Positions 51,721-61,954 are shown, counted from the stretch's first letter. The stretch: DNA of 64,000 nt from Acetobacterium sp. KB-1 (GCF_003260995.1 NZ_CP030040.1:1781620-1845619); one strand, 5' to 3'. The notes: generated from the sequence alone by a model not told the origin. A program made the numbers and translations.

Positions 51721-52947
51721 CTAGATCAGCCCAATCGGGATAATCAGATTCTCACTGTCAAAGGCACCGAGTTTTTCGGCCATGCAAAGTACCGCACCAG
51801 TTCCGCGCTGAAAGGGCGACTTATTAATGACCGAAAAATTCTGTGTCAGTTTTTTTAATGGCGTGGCAGTTTTTTTAATTTCGATCGGATAGAGTTTGCC
51901 ATCACCTTCCATAATCAGATCGATTTCTTTGGCATCTTTGTCGCGATAATAATATAAAAATGATTCCCGCCCCTCATTTTGAAAACTCTTCTGAATTTCG
52001 CTAACGGCATAGTTTTCCAGGAGAGCGCCATTACTCGCACCATTCATAGCCGTTTCGGCACTGCTCCATTTTGTCAGATAACAGACTAAACCGGTATCAT
52101 AAAAATACAGTTTTGGCGTTTTAACCGTTCGTTTTAAAACATTATTTGAATAAGGGTGCAGATAAAAAATAATCCCCAGGGTTTCTAAGATCCGTAGCCA
52201 GTTTTTTGCCGTTATCTGGTCAATGTCACAATCATCAGAAATCCCCTTGTAATTCACCATTTGAGAGGTGCGGGCTGCCACTGCGGTAATAAATCTCAGA
52301 AATTTAAGCGAATCGATGGAACCTGATAAATCTCTTACGTCCCTTTCCAGATAGGTATTGATGTAGCTGGAATAAAAAATATTGCGATCCTCATATCGCT
52401 TACTGACCAGGGCCGGCATCCCGCCGCGAAATATCCGGTTAAAAATTTGCGGCGTACTGACTGAGCCGATACGCTTCTGCCGTTCATACAAAACCTCAAA
52501 ATCCAGGGTAAACGCCCCTTCTGGCTGATGATAAATTTCCTGTTGCGAAAGAGTTGAAAGATGAAGCAGCGCCACCCGCCCTGCCAAGGATTCTTGGAGC
52601 CCACTCATCAGCTTAAAAAGCTGGGAGCCCGTCATCCAAAAATCACCGGCCTTATGATTTTGATCAATACTCATTTTTATATAGGTGAAAAGCTCTGGCG
52701 CATACTGAACCTCATCAATGAAAACAGGCGGTTTGTGAAGTTGAAAGAACATCGCCGGATCTGACTTGGCCAATGATCTTTCATTAAGATCATCCAATGA
52801 GACATAATGTCTGCTTCGACCTTCAATCTTCATGAGTTCTTGCAGCATGGTTGTTTTTCCAACCTGACGGGGACCGGTAATCAAAATGGCCGGATATTGC
52901 TGATTTAATGAGAGAAACACATGCTCCATATTTCTTTTAATATACAT
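51721..52947 (-). CDS. AAA-type ATPase with DUF4143 domain
   Basis: 408-aa P-loop protein of the AAA_14-DUF4143 architecture. Walker A 'ITGPRQVGKTT' (~residue 25), Walker B 'PPVFIDEVQYAPEL', and 'DFWMTGSQLFKLM' at the sensor position. The DUF4143 part follows from ~200 ('TYLERDVRDL', 'LYFYDTGLVCYLTKW', 'ESFLYYYRDKDAKEIDLIMEGDGKLYPIEIKKT', the last resembling a PD-(D/E)XK-like end). Function unknown, often mobile and variably present between strains. A 14-bp inverted repeat over its promoter suggests specific repression. Confidence 0.85.
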   Translation of the reverse strand: MYIKRNMEHVFLSLNQQYPAILITGPRQVGKTTMLQELMKIEGRSRHYVSLDDLNERSLAKSDPAMFFQLHKPPVFIDEVQYAPELFTYIKMSIDQNHKAGDFWMTGSQLFKLMSGLQESLAGRVALLHLSTLSQQEIYHQPEGAFTLDFEVLYERQKRIGSVSTPQIFNRIFRGGMPALVSKRYEDRNIFYSSYINTYLERDVRDLSGSIDSLKFLRFITAVAARTSQMVNYKGISDDCDIDQITAKNWLRILETLGIIFYLHPYSNNVLKRTVKTPKLYFYDTGLVCYLTKWSSAETAMNGASNGALLENYAVSEIQKSFQNEGRESFLYYYRDKDAKEIDLIMEGDGKLYPIEIKKTATPLKKLTQNFSVINKSPFQRGTGAVLCMAEKLGAFDSENLIIPIGLI

Positions 52948-52961
52948 TGCTACATTACTCC

Positions 52962-53000
52962 TTTCGGCTAAAATATATCACACTCCTATTTTAGCCGAAA
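52962..53000 (-). promoter_or_regulatory. Inverted-repeat operator at the AAA/DUF4143 promoter
   Basis: Perfect arms TTTCGGCTAAAATA (52962-52975) and TATTTTAGCCGAAA (52987-53000) with an 11-bp spacer. On the minus strand, TTGATT and the TAAAAT in the first arm form a -35/-10 pair at 17 bp, so a bound regulator would block the promoter. The second arm ends next to the ribosome binding site. Confidence 0.65.
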
Positions 53001-53058
53001 CGCTGGCAATAATCAAGCATGCATGCAAACTCTTATTATGTATTGATACGGTCTTTAA

Positions 53059-53092
53059 AAACGGCTGAACCAAAATGATGGTTCAGCCGTTT
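53059..53092 (-). terminator. Terminator of metH
   Basis: Stem AAACGGCTGAACC (53059-53071) / GGTTCAGCCGTTT (53080-53092) with minus-strand TTTTTAAAG following, just after the metH stop. Confidence 0.88.
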
Positions 53093-53095
53093 ATT

Positions 53096-55462
53096 TCATT
53101 CAAATACTATTTTGGCAATGCTGGCGCCTTCCCGGGCATCTTTGCCATAATAATCGGCACCGATGGTCTTGGCATATTCGGGGTTTAAAACTGCCCCGCC
53201 CACCATAATCGTGGTGGCCGGGCAGCTGGCCTTGATTTCTTTGATGATTTTTTCCATATTTTTAACGGTAGTTGTCATCAGGGCACTAAGACCCACCAGT
53301 TTAATGTCTTCAGCTTGAATGGCCTGGATAATGGTTTCGGCCTTGACATCCTTGCCGATATCGAGAATCGCGTAGCCGTAGTTCTCTAAGATAACCTTGA
53401 GAATATTTTTCCCAATATCGTGGACATCCCCCTCAACGGTGGCTAACACAATCTTTCCTTTGACCACCTGAGCCTGACCGTCCCTGGCCATGGTTTCTTT
53501 GATGACTTCAAAGGCCTTTTGAGCCGTCTCCGCCGCAAAAATCAGATGAGGCAGGAAGCATTCACCGGTTTCGAAAGCATCCCCCACCGCATCAAGGGCG
53601 GGAACGATTTCGTTGTTGACAATATCCAGCGGTTCTCGGGTTTTTAGCAGAATGGCGGTGGCTTCTGCCGCCTGATCGGTAAGTCCCTGTTCAATGATCT
53701 CTTTTAAGCCCAGGGCGGCTCGCTCCGTTTCAGATTTGGCTTCGCCAAAGCTGCTATCTTTATAGGCGTTGGCATAAGCGATGCATTGACCATCCAACCC
53801 CCAGAGCGCCCGAAATGCTTTAATGGTGTCCATCATTTCTTTATTACTGGGGTTCATTATCGGGGTGGTCAGTCCCGCTTCCAGCGCCATGGATAAAAAA
53901 GTCCGATTTAAAAGTTCGCGGTTAGGCAGCCCGAAAGAAATATTAGAAACCCCCAGCACTGTTGGCACTCCCAGCTCAGCCCGCAGTTTTTCCAAGGTTT
54001 TGATGGTTTCCCGGACTTCCTTCTGTTGCGCCGAAGCGGTTAACACCAGGGCATCAATAAGAATATTTTTTTTACTGATGCCGTAAGATTCGGCCGTTTT
54101 GATGATCTTCTTGGCAATGGCAAAACGATCGGCTGCCAGACTGGGAATACCGGTTTCATCCATGGTCAGTCCCAGAACAAGGGCACCATATTTCTTAGCA
54201 ATTGGGAAAATCTTATCCATCGATGATTTTTTGCCATTCACCGAATTAATAATCGCTTTGCCGGGATAGCTTCGCAGTACCGCTTCAATGACTTCCGGAT
54301 TGGAGGAATCAATCTGCAGCGGACAATCCACGAGTCGGCTGATCGTATCGACTGCCTCCTGCATCATTGTTAACTCATCAATATCCGGTAAACCTAAATT
54401 AATATCCAAAATACCCGCCCCGTCTTTTTTTTGATCAACGGCCAATTGGGTTACGACTGCGAGTTCACCCTGACGCAGGGACGCCTTAAGCACCGGGCTC
54501 GTGGTGGGATTAATGCATTCGCCAATAATATCGATATCCTCGCCTAAGATAATGGTCTTCGTGCTTGAGGATACGGCGGTAAAACTTTTTTGTGTTACCG
54601 CATAAAGGGGAAGATCTTTCGTGGCCTGCTTCATTTTTTTGATATAGTCTGGCGTTGTGCCACAGCAGCCCCCCAGAATTACGGCGCCCATCTCCGCAAT
54701 TTGGGTCATATAATCGGTAAACTGATCGATGGTGATGTCATAGACGGTTTTGCCGTTTTTCATGTGCGGCAACCCGGCGTTGGGTTCCACCATAATCGGT
54801 ACCGAGGCATAATAAACCAGATCTTTAATAATCGGCAGCATCGCATCTGGTCCAGTCGAACAATTAATGCCGATGACGTCGGCGCCAAGTCCTTCCAGGA
54901 TGGCAACTACTGTTAAGGCATCGCTACCGGTTAAGGTTCGGCTATTTTCCTCATAGGTCATCGATACAATTACCGGCAGATCCGACACTTCTTTAGCAGC
55001 TATCAGGGCCGCCCGGGCCTCGCAGATATCGGTCATGGTCTCAATAACAATCAGGTCCGCACCGGCCTTATCACCGGCCGCAACCACCTCTTTGAAATAG
55101 TCTACAGCCTGGTCAAAAGACATTTCACCCAAAGCCCCGATCAGGGTTCCCAGAGGACCCACATCCAGGGCGGTAAAATCCGGATTCAGGGATTTGGCAT
55201 TTTTTACCCCAACCGTAACCAGTTGCTCCACCGAGTAGCCGCTCCCCTTAAGTTTATAACCGTTAACCCCAAAGGTATTAGAAAGAATAATATTGGCACC
55301 AGCATCAATGTATAATTGGTGAATTTCTTTAATTAGTTCAGGATGGGTCAGGTTCAGGGCTTCCGGCACCGGACCGATTACATCTAACTGGTTCTGAAGC
55401 AAACTTCCCATGGCGCCATCGAGATAAAGCCGTTTCTTTTTGAGTATTTCTTTTATATTCAA
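53096..55462 (-). CDS. metH: Cobalamin-dependent methionine synthase (three-domain, no reactivation domain)
   Basis: 788-aa enzyme that methylates homocysteine with methyl-THF through cobalamin. Homocysteine domain (~1-300) with zinc cysteines in 'GINCSTGPD' and 'LGGCCGTTPDYI'. Pterin-binding domain (~305-560, 'DIIGECINPT', 'LQIDSSNPEVIEAVL', 'ISFGLPNRELLNRTF'). Cobalamin domain (~580-788) with D-x-H-x-x-G in 'EGDVHDIGKN'. The C-terminal AdoMet-binding reactivation domain of E. coli MetH is absent, as in other anaerobic Firmicutes, so a separate activator is needed. TTG start with AGGAGG 8 nt upstream. A SAM-I riboswitch controls it. Confidence 0.94.
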   Translation of the reverse strand: MNIKEILKKKRLYLDGAMGSLLQNQLDVIGPVPEALNLTHPELIKEIHQLYIDAGANIILSNTFGVNGYKLKGSGYSVEQLVTVGVKNAKSLNPDFTALDVGPLGTLIGALGEMSFDQAVDYFKEVVAAGDKAGADLIVIETMTDICEARAALIAAKEVSDLPVIVSMTYEENSRTLTGSDALTVVAILEGLGADVIGINCSTGPDAMLPIIKDLVYYASVPIMVEPNAGLPHMKNGKTVYDITIDQFTDYMTQIAEMGAVILGGCCGTTPDYIKKMKQATKDLPLYAVTQKSFTAVSSSTKTIILGEDIDIIGECINPTTSPVLKASLRQGELAVVTQLAVDQKKDGAGILDINLGLPDIDELTMMQEAVDTISRLVDCPLQIDSSNPEVIEAVLRSYPGKAIINSVNGKKSSMDKIFPIAKKYGALVLGLTMDETGIPSLAADRFAIAKKIIKTAESYGISKKNILIDALVLTASAQQKEVRETIKTLEKLRAELGVPTVLGVSNISFGLPNRELLNRTFLSMALEAGLTTPIMNPSNKEMMDTIKAFRALWGLDGQCIAYANAYKDSSFGEAKSETERAALGLKEIIEQGLTDQAAEATAILLKTREPLDIVNNEIVPALDAVGDAFETGECFLPHLIFAAETAQKAFEVIKETMARDGQAQVVKGKIVLATVEGDVHDIGKNILKVILENYGYAILDIGKDVKAETIIQAIQAEDIKLVGLSALMTTTVKNMEKIIKEIKASCPATTIMVGGAVLNPEYAKTIGADYYGKDAREGASIAKIVFE

Positions 55463-55533
55463 CGATCTGTCCTCCTTTTTAAGAATCTTACTAACTTACT
55501 TACCCATTAAACCCCAATATCCTCTCGATTTTA

Positions 55534-55675
55534 AAACAAAGAAAACCTCGTCGGTGACGAGGTTAATGTTCTGCATTAAAATCCCATCATGGCAAAATAA
55601 ACTGCCGGTATTGGCACCGTGCTTTCGCTGGTTGCCGGGTTTCATAGGGCCTGTCCCTCCACCTCTCTGGATAGG
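55534..55675 (-). promoter_or_regulatory. SAM-I (S-box) riboswitch with terminator
   Basis: Minus-strand aptamer 55675-55583. P1 CCTATC/GATGGG closes it. S-box landmarks in order are AGAGAGGTGGAGGGAC, GGCCCTATGAAACCCGGCAA and CGGTGCCAATACCGGCAG. Expression platform: hairpin AACCTCGTC / GACGAGGTT (55544-55552, 55556-55564) followed by a broken T-run. High SAM should terminate transcription before metH. It sits 70 nt upstream of the metH start. Confidence 0.95.
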
Positions 55676-55739
55676 TAAACTATTGAGTTACTTTTTTTAG
55701 AATAATACCCTTAATTCTTTTCTTTGTCAAGCACTAAAT

Positions 55740-56468
55740 TCAGCACAACTCAATCTCTCCCCAGGCACCCAGTTGATCTTCAATGACAATAAGAACGCCT
55801 GCAATTTCGGGAATACCTTTGACCCAGGCGATTCCATGTGCAACATCAGCTGGTTTTTTAATGCGGTTGCACAGCGCCGTCGCCACAGCATCAGCCAGGG
55901 GAATGTCGGAACTGATGACGGTAACCGCATCAGCCTTCCCAAAGCTCAAGGAATGACCCATGATCCCGGATGAAGTGCAAATCCCCAGCGGGTTTTCGCG
56001 GGGTTTTATTTTTATACCCAAATCCGCAAAGTGAAGATTTCCGGTATGAAGAGCAATTCGCCGTTCTTTTTTTGTCTGAATAAACAGATCTCCGCCGTTC
56101 TCCACCACAATCTCGGCTGAATAGGATTTTAGCATCCTGCCGATATATTTTGAGACAGCACCGGCCACGGCTGCCATCGGTCCTACTCCGGCTCTTTTCC
56201 CGGCTGTTAACATATCCGAAACAATCGGGCTTGCACAGGGATTTAATGTCAGCGGTGTCAGTGACGGTATAAAATCCGGTTCGTCATTATTGTAGCTAGC
56301 AATGTTTTGGCGCAGCCTGTGAAGCTCAGTTTTTACGGCTGCGGTTAGTTGAGGGGTCACACTGCCATGATCTACCCCAATAAAAAGGTCGGATTCAAAT
56401 TCGAGGACCTGGAAATAATCCAGATCCTCGGCTTTCATCACATTTCGATAGGTTCGCGGTTCAAACAT
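55740..56468 (-). CDS. UPF0280 protein (homocysteine-biosynthesis-associated)
   Basis: 242-aa ApbE-like-fold protein of the UPF0280 family ('FEPRTYRNVMKAEDLDYFQVLEFESDLFI' start region, 'GPMAAVAGAVSKYIGRML', 'VENGGDLFIQ'). The methanogen relative MA1715 is encoded with the DUF39 and NIL-ferredoxin proteins of the aspartate-semialdehyde route to homocysteine, as here. Starts 2 nt after the ferredoxin gene stop (coupled). A longer in-frame start inside the ferredoxin gene was rejected because it lacks homology. Confidence 0.85.
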   Translation of the reverse strand: MFEPRTYRNVMKAEDLDYFQVLEFESDLFIGVDHGSVTPQLTAAVKTELHRLRQNIASYNNDEPDFIPSLTPLTLNPCASPIVSDMLTAGKRAGVGPMAAVAGAVSKYIGRMLKSYSAEIVVENGGDLFIQTKKERRIALHTGNLHFADLGIKIKPRENPLGICTSSGIMGHSLSFGKADAVTVISSDIPLADAVATALCNRIKKPADVAHGIAWVKGIPEIAGVLIVIEDQLGAWGEIELC

Positions 56469-56470
56469 CC

Positions 56471-56875
56471 TCAGATCAGGGCGTGTATGGCCCGCATTGG
56501 ACAGGCTTTTACGCATAGCAGACATTCCAGACACTTGTCATCGTGATGGACTAGCGACCAGTCCTCGGTCATTTCAAGTGCTCCGACCGCACAGACCGCG
56601 GTGCAAGCGCCACAGGCAACACATTTGTCCGGATCAACCTCGACCACTGACTCGATGTCTCTGACACCAATCTGGTGTTCTCTTAAATAGATAATCCCAG
56701 CTTCTATATCCGCCTCTTCGCCTTTTATTTCGAGTAGCAAGGTTCCTTTGATATTATCGTCAATAAAGGCTTTCAGGATATTAAAATCGAGATTATAGGT
56801 TTTAATCAGCTCCATCGCCATCGGCTGACCGGCAGACTTTTGTGGGAAAGACAACAGTATTTTTTTTGTCATCAT
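56471..56875 (-). CDS. NIL-domain ferredoxin of homocysteine synthesis (MA1822-like)
   Basis: 134-aa protein with an N-terminal NIL (ACT-like) domain (~5-78) and two [4Fe-4S] motifs: Cys85-88-91-95 and Cys115-118-121-125. In Methanosarcina the homologue works with the DUF39 protein as the reductase partner in sulfur transfer to aspartate semialdehyde. Its ATG overlaps the stop of the DUF39 gene in an ATGA arrangement. Confidence 0.88.
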   Translation of the reverse strand: MMTKKILLSFPQKSAGQPMAMELIKTYNLDFNILKAFIDDNIKGTLLLEIKGEEADIEAGIIYLREHQIGVRDIESVVEVDPDKCVACGACTAVCAVGALEMTEDWSLVHHDDKCLECLLCVKACPMRAIHALI

Positions 56876-58038
56876 CGGGATTCTCCTTCCTTGATCAAAA
56901 GCCCCTTAATGGTATTTTCCATGGGAAAGCTCAAAATCGGTTCCTGAAGAAAAAACTCACCTTTTTTAATCCAGTTGCCCAGTTCTGCGGCGATTTCTCT
57001 GGCCATTTTCAGACTGGAAAGCGGTGAAGTCTTGATGATCTTACCATTAATATCCACTGATCCGCTCCTCAGCTCAGCATAGCTTACTTTTTTTAGATTC
57101 GGTTTCGCTTTTTTGGGGACACTATAGTCAATCACATTGGTATAAAGGTCTTTATTTTCCACCGCAACATAGGACATCATTTCCTCATTGAGAATCGGAA
57201 TCGGGATGCCTACGCCGACAAACATCGAGGTGCCATAGCCTTCATAAACCGCACCCCGAATATATTTGGGATTCATTTCTTTCATGTTGCCGATTAAGGC
57301 CAGGGTCGCACCGGGAGTTTGGGGATAGCCCTTTTCGTCTCGCGGACAAGCAGTGTTAAATTGAGTCCCCATCCAGGATACATGGCCCTGAGCGCCGCCA
57401 AAAAAGATCCGGGTTCCCATACCGATGGTCTTAAGCAGGGGATCATTGAGGAGGGGACTTAATTCCCCCGCAGTGCTATAGGTGATGTTTCCCATATTCG
57501 GTTGTAAAATACCCATATAGGTATAAATCCTCCGGCTGGAGCCATTAATCGCGGCATTATAATTCTGATAAACATTTCTGGGATTAAACAGATAGGCTTC
57601 ATTCAAATCTTCCAGTTTCACCCAGGTATCCAGTTCTTTTCTGGGATAACAATCTGTTCCTTGAGACTTTGCCACCAGGTGAACTTCTTTTCCGGCGATT
57701 AGGTCATGAATCACATGAGCACCACCATATTCAATGCCTTTATCCCGGGACGGTTGGGTTGCCCCCAGATAGGTATCCACTGCGGCCAAACCGCCGTATG
57801 CTTCAACCCCATTAATTTCTATCTCACCCATCCGAATAGGCGGATCCGAGTGACCAAAATTAAGAAAAGCCCCAGATGAGCACATCGGACCGAAGGTGGC
57901 AGTTGTGACCACATCCACATAATCGGCCGCTTCTTTGATGCCCCGTTCTTTGACAATTTCAATGACTTCTTCTGCCGTGACAACCACAGCCTCGCCACTG
58001 GCGATTTTTTTATTTATTTCCTGATAGCTCTTTGCCAT
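56872..58038 (-). CDS. DUF39/HcyBio L-aspartate-semialdehyde sulfurtransferase
   Basis: 388-aa protein matching MA1821-type proteins, which convert aspartate semialdehyde and a sulfur source to homocysteine. Family blocks: 'TATFGPMCSSGAFLNFGHSDPPIRM' (conserved Cys), 'GTDCYPRKELDTWV', 'MGTRIFFGGAQGHVSWMGTQFN' and 'GIPIPILNEEM'. GGAGGGG next to ATG 58038; an upstream TTG was rejected. Operon order DUF39 - NIL ferredoxin - UPF0280, followed by metH, gives homocysteine and then methionine. Confidence 0.9.
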   Translation of the reverse strand: MAKSYQEINKKIASGEAVVVTAEEVIEIVKERGIKEAADYVDVVTTATFGPMCSSGAFLNFGHSDPPIRMGEIEINGVEAYGGLAAVDTYLGATQPSRDKGIEYGGAHVIHDLIAGKEVHLVAKSQGTDCYPRKELDTWVKLEDLNEAYLFNPRNVYQNYNAAINGSSRRIYTYMGILQPNMGNITYSTAGELSPLLNDPLLKTIGMGTRIFFGGAQGHVSWMGTQFNTACPRDEKGYPQTPGATLALIGNMKEMNPKYIRGAVYEGYGTSMFVGVGIPIPILNEEMMSYVAVENKDLYTNVIDYSVPKKAKPNLKKVSYAELRSGSVDINGKIIKTSPLSSLKMAREIAAELGNWIKKGEFFLQEPILSFPMENTIKGLLIKEGESR

Positions 58039-58067
58039 TTTCCCCTCCAACAATTCTTCTAAACTTG

Positions 58068-59160
58068 TTATATCATCGTGTTCAGATAAGCGTTCATAAA
58101 GCCGTCCAAATCGCCGTCCATAACGCTACCGACATTGCCTACTTCGACATTGGTGCGATGATCTTTGACCATATTGTAAGGATGGAACACATAAGAACGA
58201 ATTTGACTGCCCCAGGCAATCTGACTGTAGTCACCCTTGATGTCATCGATGTGATCCATCTTTTCCTGTTCCATGACTTCTACCAGCTTACCTTTTAGCA
58301 TGTTCATGGCGACCTCTTTATTCTGATGCTGAGACCGTTCATTTTGACACTGAACCACAATTCCGGTTTTCAAATGCGTTATCCGAATGGCGGAATCCGT
58401 GGTGTTAACGTGCTGCCCGCCGGCGCCACTGGAGCGGAAGGTGTCAATCCGGATATCTTCCGGCAATATTTCAATTTCCACCGATTCATCCACCTCAGGC
58501 ATCACATCCAGCGATGCAAAGGAAGTATGGCGGCGGCCGGATGAATCAAAGGGTGAGATTCGTACCAGTCGATGCACGCCCCGTTCGGTTTTTAGATAGC
58601 CATAGGCGTTAATTCCTTCAATCAGTAGGGTAACGCTTTTAATCCCAGCGACATCACCAGGTTGAAGATCCAGGGTTTTAACCTTGAATTTTTTCTTCTC
58701 TGCCCATCTTGTATACATTCGCAAGAGCATTTCGGCCCAATCTTGAGACTCGGTTCCACCAGCCCCGGGATGTAGCGAAATGATTGCATTGTTACTGTCA
58801 AATTCACCAGAAAGCAGGGTCTCAGTCCGAAAATTGTCGAGATTCTCGTCAAGTTCCCGGATTGATGCACTAAACCCTTCCAGCAACTCCCCATCTTCTG
58901 CCAGCTCCAGCATGACCATAATATCATCCAGCGTTTCAGCCAGCTCATTATAATGATCGACCTTTAATTTAATCAGCTTCTGCTCTTTTAAAACAATTTG
59001 CGCACTTTTTTGATCATTCCAGAATTCGGGATTCTCAGTTTTCTTCTCTAATGCTTCCAATTCTTTAACAAGCCGTGGCAAGTCAAAGTGAATTCCCCAT
59101 TTCCTTAAGTTTTATCGCCATTGCATTGATGATTTGTTTTTCTTCATACAAATCCATCAT
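58068..59160 (-). CDS. prfB: Peptide chain release factor 2 with programmed +1 frameshift
   Basis: RF2 recognises UGA/UAA stop codons. The zero frame starts at ATG 59160 (AAGGGG 10 nt upstream), reads 'MMDLYEEKQIINAMAIKLK', and meets an in-frame TGA at 59083-59085 in the slippery CTT-TGA-C. A +1 shift continues with 'DLPRLVKELEALEKK'. An AAGGAAATGGGG stretch upstream of the slip site provides the internal Shine-Dalgarno-like signal. The main frame has the anticodon-like 'SPFDSSGRR' region and the GGQ motif in 'SSGAGGQHVN'. Coordinates include both frames. Confidence 0.94.
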
Positions 59161-59234
59161 CACGATCACACCCCTTCGTTTTTATTGTTAGCTTATTATG
59201 AAAATTATTTAAGATCGTCAAAAAAGATAACCCA

Positions 59235-59415
59235 GTACCGACAATTGTTACATCATGTTGTACGCATCGGAGCGGACACGGCAAAGCCTGCGTGGAGGCA
59301 ACGAGCCAAGTACAAGCTTGCTTGTAGTTGGCGACTGCCCGCGACTAATAAGAAATATTATTTCTTATTAGTGTCCGATTCCGCGGCGAACAACAGATTA
59401 ACAATTGGTCGGTAC
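59235..59415. repeat. 181-bp structured palindromic repeat (MITE-like), long copy
   Basis: Bounded by GTACCGACAATTGTTA (59235-59250) and TAACAATTGGTCGGTAC (59399-59415), inverted with one extra base. Inside, TGTTGTACGC...CGGAGCGGACAC near the left pairs imperfectly with GTGTCCGATTCCGCGGCGAA near the right. Further hairpins are GCCAAGTACAAG / CTTGTAGTTGGC and ACTAATAAGAAAT / ATTTCTTATTAGT. No ORF. A short relative lies at 9868-9908. Gap between secA and prfB. Confidence 0.7.
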
Positions 59416-59443
59416 GGTAGTTTATCGTCAACCTCAATTATTT

Positions 59444-61954
59444 TTATGCGCCACAGCATTTCTTGTATTTTTTTCCACTGCCACAGGGACAGGGATCATT
59501 TCGGCCAACCTTATTTCCCGCACTGGCCGGTCCTGTTGGTTTTCCCTCGATTTCATTTTCATTGGTTTTCAGTTGACTAAAATCCACCGCTTTGGTCGGG
59601 GACTCCTCTGGTGTCGCTACCTGGATATTTAGATTAAACAGGTATTTTACCGTATCTTCCTGAATTCGCATGATCATGTCATCAAACATGTCAAAACCCT
59701 CTTTGGTGTATTCCTTAACGGGGTCGTTCTGTCCATAGGCGCGCAGTCCGATTCCCTGTTTTAGCTGTTCCATATTGTCGATATGTTCCATCCAGGCACC
59801 ATCGACGCTTCTTAACAGAATCATCCGTTCAATGTTCTGAAGCTGTTCTTCGCCCAGTTGTTCTCTTTTATCAGATAAAACCTGATGACAACTTGCCAGG
59901 ATGGATTCCACCAAAACTTCCTGACTGTCGGGTTTTTCCGGAAGATTGACCAGTTCTTTTGGCAATACATTGGCTTCTAGATGTTTATGAAGCCCTTCCA
60001 GATCCCACTCATCATAATATTGGCCATCGCCAGTATACATGCCGACATAAGCGTTAATCAACGTTTCTGTCATACTCCAGATTTCATTTTCCATGTCTTT
60101 TCCGTCAATTACCTGTTGTCGCTGTTCATAAATCAGCTCACGCTGGCGGTTCATAACATTATCATATTGAAGCACGTGCTTACGAATATCAAAGTTACGA
60201 CCTTCCACCCGTTTCTGGGAGTTTTCAATCCCTCTGGTAAGCATTTTATTTTCAATCGGGGTTTCTTCATCAAGACCAATCGATTCAACCAGGCCCTGGA
60301 TTTTTTCCGAGCCAAAGACCCGCATCAGATCATCTTCCAGTGAGACAAAAAATTGCGATGAACCGGGATCGCCCTGACGACCTGCCCGACCACGGAGCTG
60401 ATTATCGATCCGGCGACTCTCATGACGCTCGGTCCCGAGAATATGAAGGCCACCCAATTCGATGACACCTTCGCCCAGAACAATATCAGTCCCACGACCA
60501 GCCATGTTGGTGGAAATGGTCACCGCATCTTTTTGACCGGCGTTAGCGACAATTTCAGCTTCTTTTTCTAAGAATTTGGCATTTAAGACATTATGCTTAA
60601 CCCCGGAACGTTTGAGATAGGTGCTGAGCAGCTCTGACTTTTCAATCGAAATCGTCCCGATCAGAATCGGCTGACCAGTGGCATGGCGGCGTTTTACCTC
60701 TTCGGTCACGGCCAGATACTTCCCTTGCTCACTTTTATAAATTAAGTCATTAAGATCTTCTCGAATCAGCGGCTTATTGGTCGGAATGGTTAAAACATTA
60801 AGATTGTAGATAGTCTGGAACTCATCTTCTTCCGTTTTGGCAGTCCCGGTCATCCCCGAAAGCTTATTAAACATTCTAAAATAGTTCTGAAAGGTAACGG
60901 TTGCCAGGGTTTTGGATTCCCGGTTAACCTTGACATTTTCCTTGGCTTCAATCGCCTGGTGCAAACCATTCGAATAGCGGCGTCCCGGCATTAACCGTCC
61001 GGTGAACTCATCGACAATGATGATTTCGCCATCCTTCACCACATAATCCCGATCTTTAAACATCAGGGTATTGGCATGAAGAGCCTGGTTGATATGGTGG
61101 GAAATTTCCATATTTTCCATATCCGCCAGATTCGTCAGGTTAAAGTATTTTTCTGCTTTGATGACACCTTCATCTGAGAGCATCACTGATTTAGCTTTTT
61201 CATCCTTGATATAGTCATCAGCCTTCAGGTTTTTGGCAAAGCTATTAGCTAACGCATAAAGCTTGGTGCTTTTATCCCCACTACCAGAAATAATCAGTGG
61301 TGTTCTGGCTTCATCCACCAACACGCTATCCACTTCATCGATAATCGCATAATTAAGTTCCCGTTGGACCTGCTGAGCCTTGACTGAGGCCATATTATCT
61401 CTTAAGTAATCAAATCCAAATTCGTTGTTGGTTCCATAGGTTATATCACAAGCGTAGGCGTGCTGCTTTTCCGCAAATGATAAGCCATGAACAACCAGAC
61501 CCACTTCAAGTCCTAGAAACTCATGAATTTGACCCATCCACTCACTGTCACGCTTAGCCAGATAATCGTTGACGGTGACAATATAAACACCTCGACCACC
61601 CAGAGCGTTCAGGTAAGCGGGCAGCGTTGACACCAGGGTTTTACCTTCCCCAGTTTTCATCTCAGCGATATTGCCTTCGTGAAGGGCCATCCCCCCCAGC
61701 AGTTGAACTGGAAAATGTTTCATACCCAATACTCGGGCACCGGTTTCACGAACGGTGGCAAAAGCATCCACCAATAAATCATCAAGCGTCTCACCCTGAG
61801 CCAGTCGTTCTTTAAGTATTGATGTTTGACCTTTTAACTGCTCGTCACTCATCGCCGCGAAACGGCTGTCCAGCTCCAGAATCTGATCCACCTTTTTTTG
61901 CATGCGCTTTAGTTCTTTTTTATTGCTATCAAATATTTGATCTAAAATTCCCAA
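59444..61954 (-). CDS. secA: Preprotein translocase ATPase SecA
   Basis: 836-aa motor of protein export. Walker A '[10 protein letters not shown]', DEAD-like '[22 protein letters not shown]', preprotein-binding region, '[11 protein letters not shown]', '[11 protein letters not shown]', and the C-terminal zinc-binding tail '[17 protein letters not shown]'. The TTG at 61954 (GGAG 8 nt upstream) gives the usual N-terminus; a GTG three codons earlier is overlapped by the ribosome binding site. Confidence 0.96.
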   Translation of the reverse strand: MGILDQIFDSNKKELKRMQKKVDQILELDSRFAAMSDEQLKGQTSILKERLAQGETLDDLLVDAFATVRETGARVLGMKHFPVQLLGGMALHEGNIAEMKTGEGKTLVSTLPAYLNALGGRGVYIVTVNDYLAKRDSEWMGQIHEFLGLEVGLVVHGLSFAEKQHAYACDITYGTNNEFGFDYLRDNMASVKAQQVQRELNYAIIDEVDSVLVDEARTPLIISGSGDKSTKLYALANSFAKNLKADDYIKDEKAKSVMLSDEGVIKAEKYFNLTNLADMENMEISHHINQALHANTLMFKDRDYVVKDGEIIIVDEFTGRLMPGRRYSNGLHQAIEAKENVKVNRESKTLATVTFQNYFRMFNKLSGMTGTAKTEEDEFQTIYNLNVLTIPTNKPLIREDLNDLIYKSEQGKYLAVTEEVKRRHATGQPILIGTISIEKSELLSTYLKRSGVKHNVLNAKFLEKEAEIVANAGQKDAVTISTNMAGRGTDIVLGEGVIELGGLHILGTERHESRRIDNQLRGRAGRQGDPGSSQFFVSLEDDLMRVFGSEKIQGLVESIGLDEETPIENKMLTRGIENSQKRVEGRNFDIRKHVLQYDNVMNRQRELIYEQRQQVIDGKDMENEIWSMTETLINAYVGMYTGDGQYYDEWDLEGLHKHLEANVLPKELVNLPEKPDSQEVLVESILASCHQVLSDKREQLGEEQLQNIERMILLRSVDGAWMEHIDNMEQLKQGIGLRAYGQNDPVKEYTKEGFDMFDDMIMRIQEDTVKYLFNLNIQVATPEESPTKAVDFSQLKTNENEIEGKPTGPASAGNKVGRNDPCPCGSGKKYKKCCGA

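Noticed and set aside
59235-59415. CRISPR-like or riboswitch interpretation of the structured repeat
   Set aside because: No regularly spaced direct repeats, no match to a riboswitch class I know, and a related short copy occurs elsewhere, which favours a dispersed palindromic element.
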